From contig JAJEKV010000038.1 of the NCBI GenBank assembly GCA_021234155.1, positions 13,108,213-13,172,212 of the forward strand: a stretch of 64,000 nucleotides of DNA, written 5' to 3'. This stretch comes from Isoetes taiwanensis. Its lineage: Eukaryota; Streptophyta; Lycopodiopsida; Isoetales; Isoetaceae. This document shows positions 1 through 13,499 of the stretch, piece after piece; within the stretch, counting starts at the first letter, position 1; each line of letters starts with the position of its first letter. Below the pieces are notes generated by a model. That model saw nothing but the letters and a program-made list of their open reading frames with translations. It was not told the origin of the DNA and did no database searches. Both the position numbers and the translations under genes were made by a program.

Positions 1-282
1 TGATGATAGTGGCGCATACTTGTGCGGAAGGTATTGATGTGAGAAGATGGGCATGGAACATGCAAAGCTTCTCAAGCAAAACTTCTCAACTAGGATTGGT
101 ACGAACCATACCCCAATCGCTGCTTGAGAACCAGGTAGGTGCTGTAACTTCAGCAAAGAGCCAATTAATACGTCTATAGAAGCATGGACATAGTTGTTAT
201 AAGCAAATTACCTTAAGGTGAGCTATGCTTTCAGTCATCATATTTCATAGTGATGAAGCATCATAAATCTTTTGCTTAGAGT

Positions 283-390
283 CTAACTAGTGTGTTCTAC
301 TTGCCCATTGGTCTTTGGATGATGTCGAATCTTGTAGAAGATAGCTGAGATCTTTGGCAATAAATGGAATATGAGTTCTCGTGCTGTGTT
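283..390 (-). pseudogene. possible Ty3/gypsy integrase remnant
   Basis: A short reverse-strand reading contains H-P-K-T-N-G-Q-V-E, which resembles the HPQT(D/N)GQ(S/V)E motif near the end of the integrase core in Ty3/gypsy polyproteins. No DDE residues, reverse transcriptase or LTR can be seen nearby, and the reading is only about 33 residues long before it degrades. It may be the edge of an element lying mainly to the left of the window. The call rests on this one motif and could be chance. Confidence 0.3.
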
Positions 391-1840
391 ATGAATAAAG
401 CGTAGGAATGATCTCGAAGCCAAAAAATGGAGTTGTGGTTTCCTTTGGAATGGAATCTTGCAAGGAATGAAATGCATTGTATCTTGGAAGCGTCGTGACA
501 GCAAAGTACAATGATGTCATGTGTAAGGAAGATGGGAGAAAGCGATAGCGTAAATCAGCGAGATGCTCATCCAAGGATCAAATGAAATTGGTAAAAGCTG
601 AAGCAATTCATGTTGAAGATGCTTGGGAGCTCTTGCACGACAACAAGTGTCAGATCAGTGTACAAAGATCTCGATAACGCGATAAAGACCTGGCAACTAA
701 TAATCTCGAGTAGTGGCAATTTTGAAGTGGCCAACAAGAGAAGAACCATGATAGGCCTGCAGAACTTGAAGTTGAGGAGCACCATCAGGAATATACAAGA
801 TACTGTGCCAAAAAATCAGGCCATTACAGATGTGAAACACATCATAGTCTGAAAGCTAAGGTGGAATGCCAGAGTTGAGCCTAACCAAGGTGAGAAAGGA
901 TATTTTGGCCGCGAGGATCTGCGCCGTCTAGTTGAATTCTATGATTGTGCTTTATCATGAGGATGCTCAAGCGATGATTTATATCTTTACAATGCGATGG
1001 GACTAGAATTGGCTTTGGGAATGTTACGTGCCCCATCTTAGGTCTTTCCGAATAAGATCTCGAGATGAAACATATGGTTTCCCTTGAAATTATTGTAAGC
1101 CAAAATCAAGCGGGATAAAACACATTATGCGCCATCGTGTCTGACAATGATTGATATGGCATTTTTTGAAATGGTCATCATAGTTTTCGGCCAAATGCAA
1201 CAACAAAATTATACAACTATACACCGCTACCTTCAATGTCCTAGGTATACCGCCTTTTCCAGGCTCTGCGGTGGTTGCAAAGTATCATAGAACCCGTACA
1301 CTAACTTGCGCAAATCTCAAAGTATCTCTTGTACTAAAAGGCTTCCTTTTTGTTTCATTATTCCAACTCAAGAGCTTACGTATGGTGCCTCATAGTGACA
1401 TAACGCTTATAACACTTGAAATATGCTTCGGCTTATCCCCAGCTTCCTACTAAAACAAATTAGAAATTTCATGTAAGGCAAACTAACAAAATTTAGAACA
1501 CATGGACAAACGTAAGCGTCAATTAACATTATAGCATACTCTACATGCCAGGCCAAAGTCCTGCGTTACAACCCTGCAAACCATTTGCCTAGCAGTTGAT
1601 AACCCTGGATATACCAAATCCAAATTGTTAAGCATGAACCAGATGGCATGGTCCAGCCATGTCATGTTATCCTTGGAGGTTCTCTTTTTTCCTTTGCTTC
1701 TATTTTCGCATATACATTTTATATATGGGCACATAGTTCTCCATATATGTTTTAAATAGAAGTCATCGCGCTCTTGAGTAGGATACGCCATATGCTCCCT
1801 CTGGCTTAAATACATGCAGGTGTCTTTATTACATTTTTTT

Positions 1841-2290
1841 GTCGAAGAACCATATCTCGATACTTATTTTGATTTTATCTTTGTTTACAAATTTCTCCAT
1901 CTTTTTTGCAGCAATGCTGGCTGTAGTGAGCTGGTCAGTAGAAATATTATCAAGAATGATCCAAGCATCTTTGCTAATAGAGGCTAAAGCGCCGAAATTG
2001 TTGATTCTTTAAAAGCGATTCTCCACCAATCTTATGGGTATGATGGGAAGCTTAAGGCAATTGCGCAAAAGTGATGTTAAAGGCCTTATTGTCATCATTA
2101 TCGACTCCCATGTTGTCATTTTGCATAGTAGCTTATCTTGCTCAGATAGGAGATTATCCTCCAAAGGGTCGTCTTCATCTTCAATACCATCGTTGAAAAC
2201 TATCGACTTTTCTCCTTTCTTCTTAATTTTGTTGGCTACTTCCAGAGCTTTAAGACCTATATTATCTTCCTAGTTTCTTCTTCTTCTACT
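1841..2290 (-). other. possible decayed coding remnant, unrecognised
   Basis: On the reverse strand about 140 codons read with few stops and a normal amino-acid mix, including an acidic stretch (DGIEDEDDPLEDN). A second open stretch after one stop contains ISTDQLTTASIAAKKMEKF. No family was recognised and no clear splice sites or start were found. It could be an old transposase or a gene fragment, or chance openness. Confidence 0.2.
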
Positions 2291-2899
2291 CCAATCAAAT
2301 ATCTTGTCGCAAAAGAATTGTACATCGAATGATGACAACAACAATGTTGTTCCAATCAGCTCTAGCTTTGTTGATATGTGGGCAATGACTATTCATCGAA
2401 CCGAGATGCAATTACAAGAGTATATATCATCATCATTCTGCCAACCTCCCTGGACACAATATACACATGCCCTTTTACATCCTTTATGCATCACAATATG
2501 GTATGAATTGCGTAGTTCGGGCATTCAACTTTGAGGTTGATGTATCCCAAATCAGCGAGGTCTTTTTTCCATGTGGGGAATACAAGTGGTATTTGTGTAT
2601 CCCTATCCTGGGGTGAGCCATTCCAATATATATCAGTGTTTAAACAATTAATAAGAAATGAAGAAAATAACGTTATCATCAAGAGTAAGTGTTAAATACT
2701 TGAGCTTAGGATACATGTGTCGCTAGTAAGACCAATGAACAGAAGTATCTAAAAAAATCCAGTAGCCACAAGCCATGACAAAAGCCAACTAGCAACTGCA
2801 TCTGCCGGAAGTCAACCCTCCTAGTAGTATTATCTGTCCACATTAAGACAATTTGTCTATGTTGGCATATATATCCAAAAACATCGAAAATTAACACTT

Positions 2900-5800
2900 G
2901 TTTAATACTAAAAGACTAAAGTTCGGTGTACTTCGTTCAGTTACGTATTGCTCTTCTCAATATCCCCTCCTTTGTCGGCTCTAGGAAACAAGCTGCACAA
3001 AAGAGATCTGATAATTAGAGTCGAACCGATGCTCTTCACTCTGCACCATATTTCCTCATGAGGATAATTTGTTGCTTATCGGACATTGTCAGGAAGCTCA
3101 TTTAAAATCTTTCCAACAAAGTAAAATTACGGAATTGGGATCTCAGTTGAGATATAATGCTCCAAAAGTTTGGCAAACCATTTGCCCAAGTGCTCATACA
3201 TATTCCGGCTTGCGTATCATGAAAAGTATTGATGCCCTTTGATTTTATCCATGAATTTAGTATAAACTCATCATACATAATATATATTTCTCATGTAATG
3301 ATCAATTAGAATATTCTCCTGCAGCATCAATAATAAAATGTAAACTATATGCACTTTTAAAAGCTAGCAGGCGGCTCGTTCTGTGAATGTTGTCGGACAA
3401 CTTTATTCGGGCGGTAGCCCACGTGTTCTATTCTTGTTGTTTTAGTTTCACATTTAGAAAGAAGCGGAAGGAAGCCCTAACACATGGCATATGTGATATC
3501 AATATTAACCTGATCTCATATTCAGCACAGCATCGATGCAGATGAAAAATGAATTAAACACCGCCCATTTTATTGTCTTTATCGTTGTAATTGGCATTAC
3601 GAAGACATTGTAGACAGTGAAGGTTACATCTGGCGAAAATGGATTTTCTTTTCTTTAAGTTACGTAGCGTTTCATTGGATGTTAAAATATGGTTAATAAA
3701 ATCTTACTGCAAACTGGATCATTACCGCTTTACTACTATTTGCAAAGAATGCTAAAAATTACGGTAACATCACGGGTGTAAAGTATTTAGCACGGCGTCT
3801 TATAAACAACTCATTTGTGTCTGAGTTTATAATCTATGTTGTTTTATAAAGCACGCCCCAGGTACAGCACTTGTACCTCCGAGGTGAGGATAAAATTTGG
3901 CTTTATTTTGTCTTTGCAAGCGGTGAGCAGGATGTAATCCTTGCTTAATCTGAAGACAATGGTGATGGGGTAGGCGATAGGCGATGATGGCGATACGGAT
4001 AAAGTACATCTACGTATGTAAGATAATTGTGAATTAGAAATACAATATTTGTGTGGGATAGAGAGTGAGTATCTGATTGTTGTGTATGAATGCTCACCAT
4101 CGAAAGATTATTAGCATATCAGAAATAGCTGATGACACAAACAATAGAATAGATTAAATATACATGATACCATCATGTCGAACATGATTGGATCCATGGG
4201 AAGATGGTGGAAGCTACGCATCGAGGGAAGCTTATCAGAGAAAAGGAACTTCGAGATTATTTTCGGCTTTGGCCGTTCAAACTCACGGAGAAAAAAAAAA
4301 AACTTTCATCGTTTTCAAGCAGACTTTTACTTTTCATGAACTTTACCGAGGCAACCGTCTGAATTAAGCGTACAAGCAATCGAGGGTGCATCTTAAACTG
4401 GGCTTAATAGTTTACAATTTGGATTTATCTACTAAAATTCATACTTAAAAATGTCTTATAAAGCCATTTATTCCATATCTAGAACAAAATTTCGACCAAA
4501 GCTTTGATAGATAACATCCATACTGAAACTGAATTATCAATATTAGAACTCAGCCAGATAGCATCTAAAGATGAAAAATATCTTTCCAATATAGAAATTC
4601 TTAAGAGAATTTTGGATTTAACATTGAAGTAAAATCATGTTTTAAACTTTCAGCTTATCCATTCTATCACTTGCTGTCATGTCTTGTGGAATTGAAATAA
4701 CGAGGAAGAAATTCCGTTACAGTTTGTTAATACGCCCAAATTTGCATAATCCGCACTTTATTTATCACAACTTCAAAGCAAACAGGGATTGATTCTACTT
4801 GGTAGAACAGGAGGACATTTAACCAAGAATGGGTAAAGCTACTCAACAGGATAAGCAATGAACTTCTTGGGTTTATCACCCTTCACCTTGTAAAGTTTTA
4901 AATGGCTATTAGATGTGTTGGGATGCAAAACAAAGAATGTACGTGTTGTTTACATCTCAAAATAATAAACATGACAATTTCATTTTAGCGATATTTTACC
5001 TTGTGAAGCTCCATATTTTCTGATCCATCATACACAGCTGAACTTTTTGGGAATAGCCTAATGAATTTAGGCAAGGAATAAATGCTAGTTACTTGTTTGA
5101 CTCTAGTATTATCCTCGCCAAATTCACTTTGAGCAAACATATTATATTTGTGAAGCAGACAGAGATAAACTTCAATACTGTCTACATCAGCGATACAGGA
5201 GCTATTTAAGTCATTTTGAGCATTTATACATCTAGCGGCCTAAGGGCATAATCAAAGACATGCAATAAATATTGAGAGACCTGGCGTAAAGACCTCTAGA
5301 TTTAATATAAAAACCTGTTTATGATTTGGAGCAACTTCCAGCCAAATGCAAGCTTCCAGCCAAATGCATTTGTCATGTAAGTATAATCAGAGTTTCACCT
5401 GTTGGTTTCGATTTTGTGAAGTCAACCATGCTCATTACTGTTGATATTTATTTGGCAATGTATGCTTGTACTGGAATGCAACCAGAAATGCATCTTCTCT
5501 AGCTCTTGGCATGAAATACAAGTAGAAAATTTGTCTGGCCACAAAATCGGAAGAAGAAAATTAAGCTGGCTGTAAATCGGAAGAAGTTTTGATGCATCAG
5601 AATGTTGAAACTATCTTCCAATTTCGGCCAGCTTGTGACAGGCAAAGCCATCCATAATTGTTGCAATGCAGCAATAATAAACAAATATGAATAAATAAAG
5701 CGATGGAGTTCACTTTTTGCAGTGGTAGATTCTGAGATGTGCAGTCACAGTTCTCCTTGTGCTAACCTTATATTTAGAACTAGGCAAAATCTTAAATGCA

Positions 5801-8100
5801 TGCTATCTTGCAAGACTTGCCTATCTCAGATCTGGAACTACAGCTTATGTAACTTAACTGTACAACTAGTTGTTGCTTCAAACAAGACATCCAGAATTAT
5901 GCCTATAAAGATCTAGACTTCATGTCCGAATGGATCTGCTACATTAGCTATGAAGACAAATCATTTCTGCAATGTGAAATAAATGATCCACCTGAATTCA
6001 ATGCACTAATCCAAAACTATTATAGCAGAATTTGTAACCTGATGCTCGATTTGAGGAAAACTCCAGCCCTATTATAGCATTTTCAACGTAGATTTGAGAT
6101 ATTTTCGTGGCCATCATGCTGAGTTGTTCCAATGCCAAAAGAATTATCCAGAGGTATATGAGATATTCGCCAGCAGTCGCTGCTGACCGCAGGCAAAATC
6201 CTGGCAAATACTAATCTTCGCCTACTGTGATCGAAGAAAAGTTCAGCCATGTGCCAGAATGCAGCATCAAGGGTATCTTTGCATGATCATTTCTACATCT
6301 CTTTCCACGCATTTGGCCTTTCCGGCAGCTCTTTCTTAGAATGCTCTTGCATTTCGCTTTATGTGAGATAGTGTAAAGCAGGGTTTCACGAGCCTAATTC
6401 GTTGCTTTTCTAAGCCAAGCCTAATTTTCATCTTCAACAAAGTAACGCCATCATATAAGTCAGAAAAAGCTATCTTCTAGGTGCATGCCATATTTTCTTT
6501 CTTTCCAAGCCAATAGTTGCCATTTATACCCAGAGTTTGTGATTACCTTGGTGTTGGACCTCCATATAATATATATTTCCATACATCTTGATGCGAACTT
6601 CTTTCGGACCTATCTTTATTTCATGCCGCAAAGGCCTTGAGGCTGATATTTTCGGAGACCCTGAGCCTTGAGTAGGATCTCAAGGTGTATCATGAACCTA
6701 CCATGTGAAAGAACATGTAGCTAATTCGGGGACCTCATTTATTTTAGTCATGGAGTCATAGAAGACTCGTAAAAGGTCTTACATTTCTCCAAAACCATAT
6801 GGTAATGCATTTTTAGAATCCAGAGTTGTAAGTGTGGTCTTCAACATGTACTAACCCGAACTCATTTCAAGTATATTATTATTACAAGCCATAATCCCTA
6901 ATTTCTGAGAACCATCATGACCATGAGTTTTGCTTCCTATTTTGTCCTTCTCTTTGCTCCAAAAGTAGGTGACTAATTTTGTACCCCATTTGCACTCAGC
7001 ATAGAATTAGAGAGTGTGTAGAAATCCTTAGCATGCAGTTCTGCAATTTCTGGTGGGAATCCAATCTCAGTAAGGTCCATTAAAGTCTTTGTTACCCATT
7101 AGTAGCATTCAAGAAGACATTTTATCTTGAACCTGTAACATCTGGAATTGTTAAGCATGAAATCCTCATAGCATCCTAGGATAATATCAAGAACAGAACA
7201 TATCTCTTGGGCGGGCGAGAAGCGATCGGAGTTGCTAAAATCCAGTTTCTAAGTTAGAAAGCGAGAAGGCACTTTAGATCTGAAAGCGAGCAGAAGTTTG
7301 CTTCGACCCTGCTCCTAAAAGATATGACCCTAAGATCCCTCGCTTCGGCTGACTCGCCTCGAGCAGCGACTCACATGTCCTCTTAAAACTCCTAAGAATC
7401 CCTCTTAAAATGACCCTCGGTACCTTAAAGGCTGCATACAGATGAAACCCTCGAGGCAGGCCTTCTAATATCACTCCTATTAAAGGTAAAATCAGAGACA
7501 CAGCAAAGGATTAGAAAGAAAAGCTAATATCAGCCTTCTGGCCTTCTATTAGGCCCTCTGCTTCCTTACGATTCCTCGCCAGCTGCATGCAGACAAACCC
7601 TCGGTGGCGTTAAGGCGTCGCGTCACGGCCACGGACGTTCACGGGAGAGAAAAATTTTTAGACGGTGAAAATTAACACCGGTCTTGTTGCCTTTCACGCC
7701 TGTGCGGCTCTCCCTACTCCGTGCTATAAGGCAAAGGACACCATTGAAACATGTATTTTATCCTCGGCTGGTTACGGCACTTTGGACATCTTTGAGAGAC
7801 TCCAAAGCATACATTATCTTTGCAATAATGCAAATTCCATTATCATTAGATATGTTGCCCGTATTCTTATGCGTCGAAATTTTTCCGGCAAAAACCAGTG
7901 AAGTCAATAAAGGTCAAGCTAAATGCCATGGAACCATAAAATCAACACCATACTCATACATTACTATGATATCTTGTATTAAATTGTTTTGACAAACCAA
8001 TAAAAGTTTATCCGGTTTATCACGTATCAAAGTGTAAAAGCATTATCATTACTTACTCAATTAAAAAGAGCATTAGAGATTAACACTATGATAGGTCCAG
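2900..8100. other. AT-rich intergenic stretch, nothing recognised
   Basis: Both strands are broken by stops every few dozen codons. No protein family, RNA gene, LTR terminus or long tandem repeat was recognised. The only open readings are under about 75 codons and have no splice context or conserved motif. A slight rise in GC occurs around 7.2-7.7 kb without identifiable content. Confidence 0.5.
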
Positions 8101-8149
8101 CGTGTCGTCATAATCATTAGACCTAAGGAGAAATAATGAAAATAGAAAG

Positions 8150-11100
8150 GAGTTTAATGTCGCGGGTGTCGGGGGAAGCGAGATAGGAGACGGATGGCCG
8201 GATACTCACTTATCTGAAAATCGAAGAGACGGATAAGACAAAGGCCAGGCATTTAAGCCGGATGGTAATAAAAGAAGCGGGAATTTAGATGGAATTTCAT
8301 AACCCTAAGGTTAGGCGAAGTGTGACTAGCCCTCAGATTCTCGACCTCACCGGAATTTGAAGCTTCAACGATGGGCACGCCGGGCCGATTAGGCACGGTC
8401 TGAAGCGAGAAAATAAAGGGAAAGAAAGGTTGTCGTCAACGGCGATGGGGAGAAAGCGGAGAATCAAGCATGGCGGGGTTAAGACAATCACGATTCTTAC
8501 AACGGACCTAGAAGATACGAACCGCGGTGCATCTGAGGCGAGATTGTATGTTTTATCACCAGGAATACGTCTTCGGCATGCCATCGGTGTGGTGATCCGC
8601 TGCTTTTTGTTTTCGCGATCGCATCCACCATCTTGCCCGATCAGCGAGGGGCATCTTTATAATCAGGTTGCTAAAGGTCGCGAGTTCTAGAGACAAAACG
8701 ATTGATCAGCGCCCGAGGACATAGACCCGGAACTGATTCTGTCGCTTCAATTCGACTAGAATACATGGCCGATGGGAGGTCCTCTAGCTACCAACATGAT
8801 CTTCAGATATGTGATTTTGGGAAGGTAATGCATATCTTTGTGAAAAAATCCAGTTGATTTTATCATCTTGGAAGGCCCATGGGAAGGAATTTTGAAAAAG
8901 AGTCCGAAGATAGAGGAGAGAGCAGTCGCAGAAAAAAGCAAAAGAATTAAATCTCTGGGAAGTGGCTTAACAAGGAAAGGATGGGATGAAGGAAGGCAGA
9001 AACCGGAGGGGTTTGAAGGATTACATGCTATGTTTTTGTTTGTATATTGTTTTCTGCATTTTCTTTTATAATAACACATTTAGATTGGCTTCATGAATGA
9101 TTTTTGTCATTAATGAAATAAATCCATATCAGCTCTTGGCTGAATAAAAATGTTTATGTGATCTTGAACCAATCCCATGTGGAAAAGGAGCAAAGCTATG
9201 TTTTAAAATATATGAGTAACAGGATAGGCTGATTTGCAAAAATATGTATGAAAAGTAACTTTTTTGAATACAAAGGATTTGAGTACAAAGTGGGAGCGAT
9301 GCATGAAATCTGACTCCTCCTATGTATGTCATGGACCATTGTTCTTATTATAATTTCTTTTCCCTCTAAGCATTATATTATTACATGTATCTTAGATTAC
9401 TCTGGAAAAGGCAGAATGTTTTAGATTAGCAGTATGGCATAAAATTTCTCCATTCCCTCTTCGTATATTTGGCTATTCCCATCCCTAAGTATAGAGAGAT
9501 AGTTGCCAGTTCATGAATTATCTTTCACCAGCGATTTTATCTCTTGTAAGATATAGAATTAAACTAACGAGCTATACAAAGTAGGCAAATGGTAAATTCT
9601 CCATACGTTACGGTTAATACAGTATGTATCCACCCAAATACATGGAAAAAAGAGGATTGTCACGGCGATAAAGATATCAATAATAAGATGAAACCGCAGA
9701 ACACATGAGCAGATGTGCGGAATAAGAATAGTTCTTGTCTGCTGAGAAATAAGTAGGGAAATAAGAAAGCGAATATTCCTTACAACGAGTCATATTGGTG
9801 AAAGGATAAAGAGACAGTGGGAATGGGTGGATAAGCATACTCGAGAGACGGCATGTTTTAATGGTAAGGATAAACAAAAGGAGAGTGCGCGAATTATCAA
9901 CACGGTGAAGAAGCGGAAACCCGAAAGAGCAAATGGCGGCGAAACAAAAGAACAAATCTGGAACCGCTCACGGTGGCAACAGGACTCAATGCTAGCGAAA
10001 AAGGTAAAGGTGAAACAGGCTGGGGATGGTCATTCAGAAATGGCGAGAAAAGGTAAGCGGAGAATGGCGTAAGAAAGCGGCAGCGATGTGAGCATCGAGA
10101 CAAAATGTATATGGGAATGAAACGGATACATGGGCGATAAAAAAAGCGGTGAAAGCGGAATGAAACGAAACGCCGGGAAAAGACGCAAATCATGGGACGA
10201 AGTAGACGGCATAAGTCGACGAGAGAGTTCCAGCCTCAAACGCCGCTGATATAGCGAAGACTGACCCTAAGCTGGGCACGGACCACTCAAACACGGAAAA
10301 AGAGTAAATATGCAAAAGATTAGCAAGAGCGTGAGGTAAAGATTAGACTGAGTCGAATCTGGGATAGAGGCCCGGCCTCGTAGTACACCAGGATAGCGAA
10401 GGCTAGACCCACCAACCAATGTCGGACCACTATAGACTCCAAGCAATTGCCACAATTGCAAAAAAATACTACAAATGCGAAGTGAAATCGTAAGAGTAAA
10501 AGCGAGACTGAGATAAAATGCGGAATGGGAGGCTTAGCCTCGTGAGTACACGAGGAGATAAATAGGCCTGGAGCCCACCAACATTATCGTACCACTATAA
10601 ACTTAAATACACCTGGTACATAAATAACCTGGAAGGGCGATCTAAGCGAATCCATAAAGGGGCTGGTTACTTAGCGATCGACTAGAAGGGGGATCACAGA
10701 GACTCGAATGTGAGAATAAATAATAAGTAGCGGGCCCGAGGAATAGTAATAAGCGGTTATTCTAATATTCCAGAATTCAAAATGAGGTTAGCAGTGAATT
10801 TTGGTCTGCGGTTTCGTTTAGAGTAAGTATATATATAATAGAATGATATGGCAATATCATCGTCTGATCTGTAGTGATCACACGGAGGAAAAACTGACGC
10901 GATATATCAACTATAAGCGAGAAAGCGGCAATGCTATTAGGTTAAAGAAGCGGAATCGCGGCAAAAGCACACGACAAGTCAGGATCTGGAATTTCTAACC
11001 TGAGATAAACAAAAGCGACTGGAGACTAAGGATCTACGACATGGATGCGTACCGCCTGGCAGAATGGAGTCAGCAAATAACTTTCCGTAACCATCGCGGC

Positions 11101-11640
11101 ATGGGCCGTGAAAGGATGGCAAATTAGAAAGCGGCAGAAATGCGGCTGGCGAATGGGCAGATTGAGGAGGAGAGCATGTAAAATTACGAATAGGTTGGTT
11201 GAATTAGAAAAATGGTCAGGATTAGATGCATAGGAATCATTTGATAAAAATAAGCGGCATATCATAGAGTATAGGAGCAGAATAGAATTAGGCATAGCGT
11301 TAGGTGATAAGGGGTAGTGGGTGAAAGCATGTTGAGGGCCTACATAAAAAATTACCAAAAGGTACTTTTAAGTGCCTTACATTACCCAAGTACATGGTGT
11401 ATTTTAAAAGTACCTAGAATAGTTAGTAAAAGAATTATTGTTATGTTCAAGAGTAGTAGTACATATACATGTTGTAAGGTACTTTGTGATGTCAAGAAGA
11501 TGTTAAGAACTCAAATATATATCATCTTTGACTACCCGGAAACCTCGAGTGGTTCCAAAACATGTAGGCCCTATGCTTACCCTGGTAGAAACCCTAGGGA
11601 CAACCCATTACCAAAGTGGCTGAGTGATAGAGTTGGTCTT
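8150..11640 (+). other. purine-rich region with recurrent AAGCGG words, possible 5' flank of LINE-A
   Basis: The + strand becomes rich in A and G and contains the word AAGCGG or AAAGCGG many times, for example near 8454, 9913, 10057, 10074, 10146, 10157, 10752, 10925, 10949, 11131 and 11250. The longer form AGAAAGCGGCA appears near 10072, 10922 and 11127. The word continues into LINE-A (12287, 12575). No protein is recognised. One reading is that this is the 5' untranslated or promoter part of the LINE that follows, or of several nested copies. Another is an unrelated satellite-like region. No element boundary is visible. Confidence 0.35.
10260..10610 (+). repeat. degenerate tandem repeat, about 145-165 bp unit
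   Basis: A block ending in (G/C)GGACCACT recurs at 10280 and 10424, and as GTACCACT at 10589. The second and third occurrences are both preceded by a related string: CCTCGTAGTACAC near 10376 and CCTCGTGAGTACAC near 10538, each followed by CCCACCAAC. Spacing is 144 and 165 bp. Units are clearly diverged. Tandem blocks upstream of a LINE can be promoter monomers, but that is inference here. Confidence 0.5.
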
Positions 11641-11744
11641 CAAAGACATGGAGGCATCATTGTCCAAAAGTGATGCAGTCCGGACCAATGGAGGGAGGCT
11701 GAGGCACACACCAGCAGCTGAGGCCGAGCCCGGCCAAGGAGAGA

Positions 11745-12254
11745 GTGTTCATGCGAGTCCCGGTGAGCAGGATCAAGTCTGAAGCCAGTCATGCAGCAGA
11801 GGCTACAGGGGCCAGCAAGACAGCTGAACAGAGCGGGGATATAGGGATGCAAAAACAAGGTGTTCTGCACAAAAATCTGCGAAGTGTGAGGAGCAGGCAG
11901 GGAACCAGGATGGGAGTTCAAGGAGGCAGGGGAGAGATAAAGCGAGGGTGGAGAAGGAGAATGAGGCCCTTGCTCAGGGGAGCCTGAGAACCACGAGCAT
12001 GGCGACGCCGGCCGACGAGTCAATGAGAGGGGAAGAAAGAGGGGAAAAGAGACGGCGTGTGAAGGCGGCACAAGTGAGGGGAACATGCGGATCGCCAGGA
12101 GCCACTGAGGAACAGAAGGGGAGGCAGAAGCGAGGAGGCCTTGGGAGACAGAGGGACAGCCGAGGGAAAAGGCTTGAAGATATGGTATTGGAGCTGGGGC
12201 CTGCCAGGATGAAGCCAGAGAAATTTGGAAAAGAAACACAGTTGCTGATATAAT
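11745..12254 (+). pseudogene. LINE-A ORF1-like region, basic protein
   Basis: Two overlapping + strand readings encode a strongly basic, Arg/Lys/Gly/Gln-rich polypeptide with runs such as GEERGEKRRRVKAAQ. Composition and position upstream of the endonuclease remnant fit a nucleic-acid-binding ORF1 or an N-terminal extension of ORF2. No zinc knuckle or RRM is recognisable. High purine content could also give basic residues by chance, so the assignment depends on context. The reverse strand has a longer open reading that is a shadow of this composition. Confidence 0.4.
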
Positions 12255-12308
12255 ATCTGATGCGGCATTAAAGGAACACAACATAAAGCGGTTGCGGAGG
12301 AGGAAGAA

Positions 12309-12900
12309 TTGCAAAACTATTCACATGTTGAAGGACAAATTTCAAGGTGGAAGAGGAGTCACGAGATTAACTGCTCTATATCCGAAAAGAAAATGCTGAT
12401 AAAAGTGTATTTTGCTGTGTCAGATATCAATAAAGAGATACATGATTTTGAATATAACCATGAGAATCAAATGGAGTTAATTGATGCTTATAGTGATAAG
12501 CGAAATGTTGAGGTAGAGACAGTGAAATGGAAGGAGCAGGGACCAATGATACTAATAGGTGATCACGAGCGCTAGAAGCGGGGCGAGGAGCAGGCACAAA
12601 TCGCTGAGTGTGGAAGAAACAAATGGGGCAATGGACTGGCTAAAACGAATCGGAGGAATGGGGATAGAATGAAAGGAACCGGCGAAGTCAGTACCAGGGA
12701 CTACTACTCGAGATATGTTGATGAGGGGAATCCTTATAATATATGAAGTGAGAGGTGGGAAGATTGAGGGGAAATTACGAGCGGGAGATACTGCGGAAGA
12801 GTATAGTGGACTATGTGATAATGAATGACACAGCAAGAATGAGATAGTATCGGATTCATGCCCTAGAATGGCCGACGGGGAAAAGAGAGAGCCATAGACC
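12309..12900 (+). pseudogene. LINE-A apurinic/apyrimidinic-type endonuclease remnant
   Basis: The reading around 12500-12580 ends in GPMILIGDHER, matching the (I/L)(I/L)GD(F/H)N core of LINE endonucleases that nick the target DNA for target-primed reverse transcription. It is preceded by a plausible beta-strand/helix region (ENQMELIDAYSDK) and followed, in shifted frames, by glycine-rich sequence of the usual spacing. The catalytic N-terminal NxxG and the C-terminal SDH motifs were not located. Several frameshifts and stops are present. Identification rests on one motif plus its position before the reverse transcriptase. Confidence 0.5.
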
Positions 12901-13499
12901 CATATAGTTGACACTTACGGGAAATGAACACACCTCGTTTACGTAAAACAAGAGACAGAGGAAGTGAAAGGGAAACTGAAAATACATTTTCAAGAGAAGC
13001 ATGTAGATGTATTCGTGCAGTATATCAAAGAAGAAATGGGAAAATGGGATTGGGAGGCACACAGGGCGTACGTAAAATGGGGACAAATTTTAATGATATA
13101 ACAAAGAAAGTAGCAACGAAGTGTTCGAAAGAGAAGAAGAAAAGGGGAGGGGATGCTTTCAAGGCTCGAAGTTGGTATGACGATGGAGGTAGAGAATGTA
13201 AAAGAAAGGTCGAGAGCAGAGAGGAGGGAGACATATCAAACCGAGAAAAACGGTATCCCAAGATGTTGGAAGGCAAAGAGAAATAAAAATTGGTACAAAG
13301 ACTGGGGACCGCTAAACTTCAAAAAAAAAACCCCAAATTGAAAGGATTCAAAGGGAGGACAAGAGAATCGTAAAAAATGGTAGCACGCAAGACGATATTG
13401 GGGCGTATGGGGAGATATACCGAAAAAATCAGATAAGACCCAGAGCATCCCCAAACCAATATCGAGTTACAAGGATGGACAAACCGGTGTTTTAGCACA

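Noticed and set aside
11640-12314. 224-codon reverse-strand open reading rich in Ser, Pro and Leu
   Set aside because: It mirrors the purine-rich + strand of LINE-A. Low-complexity Ser/Pro/Leu composition is what antisense of Arg/Glu/Gly-rich coding gives, and it has no motif.
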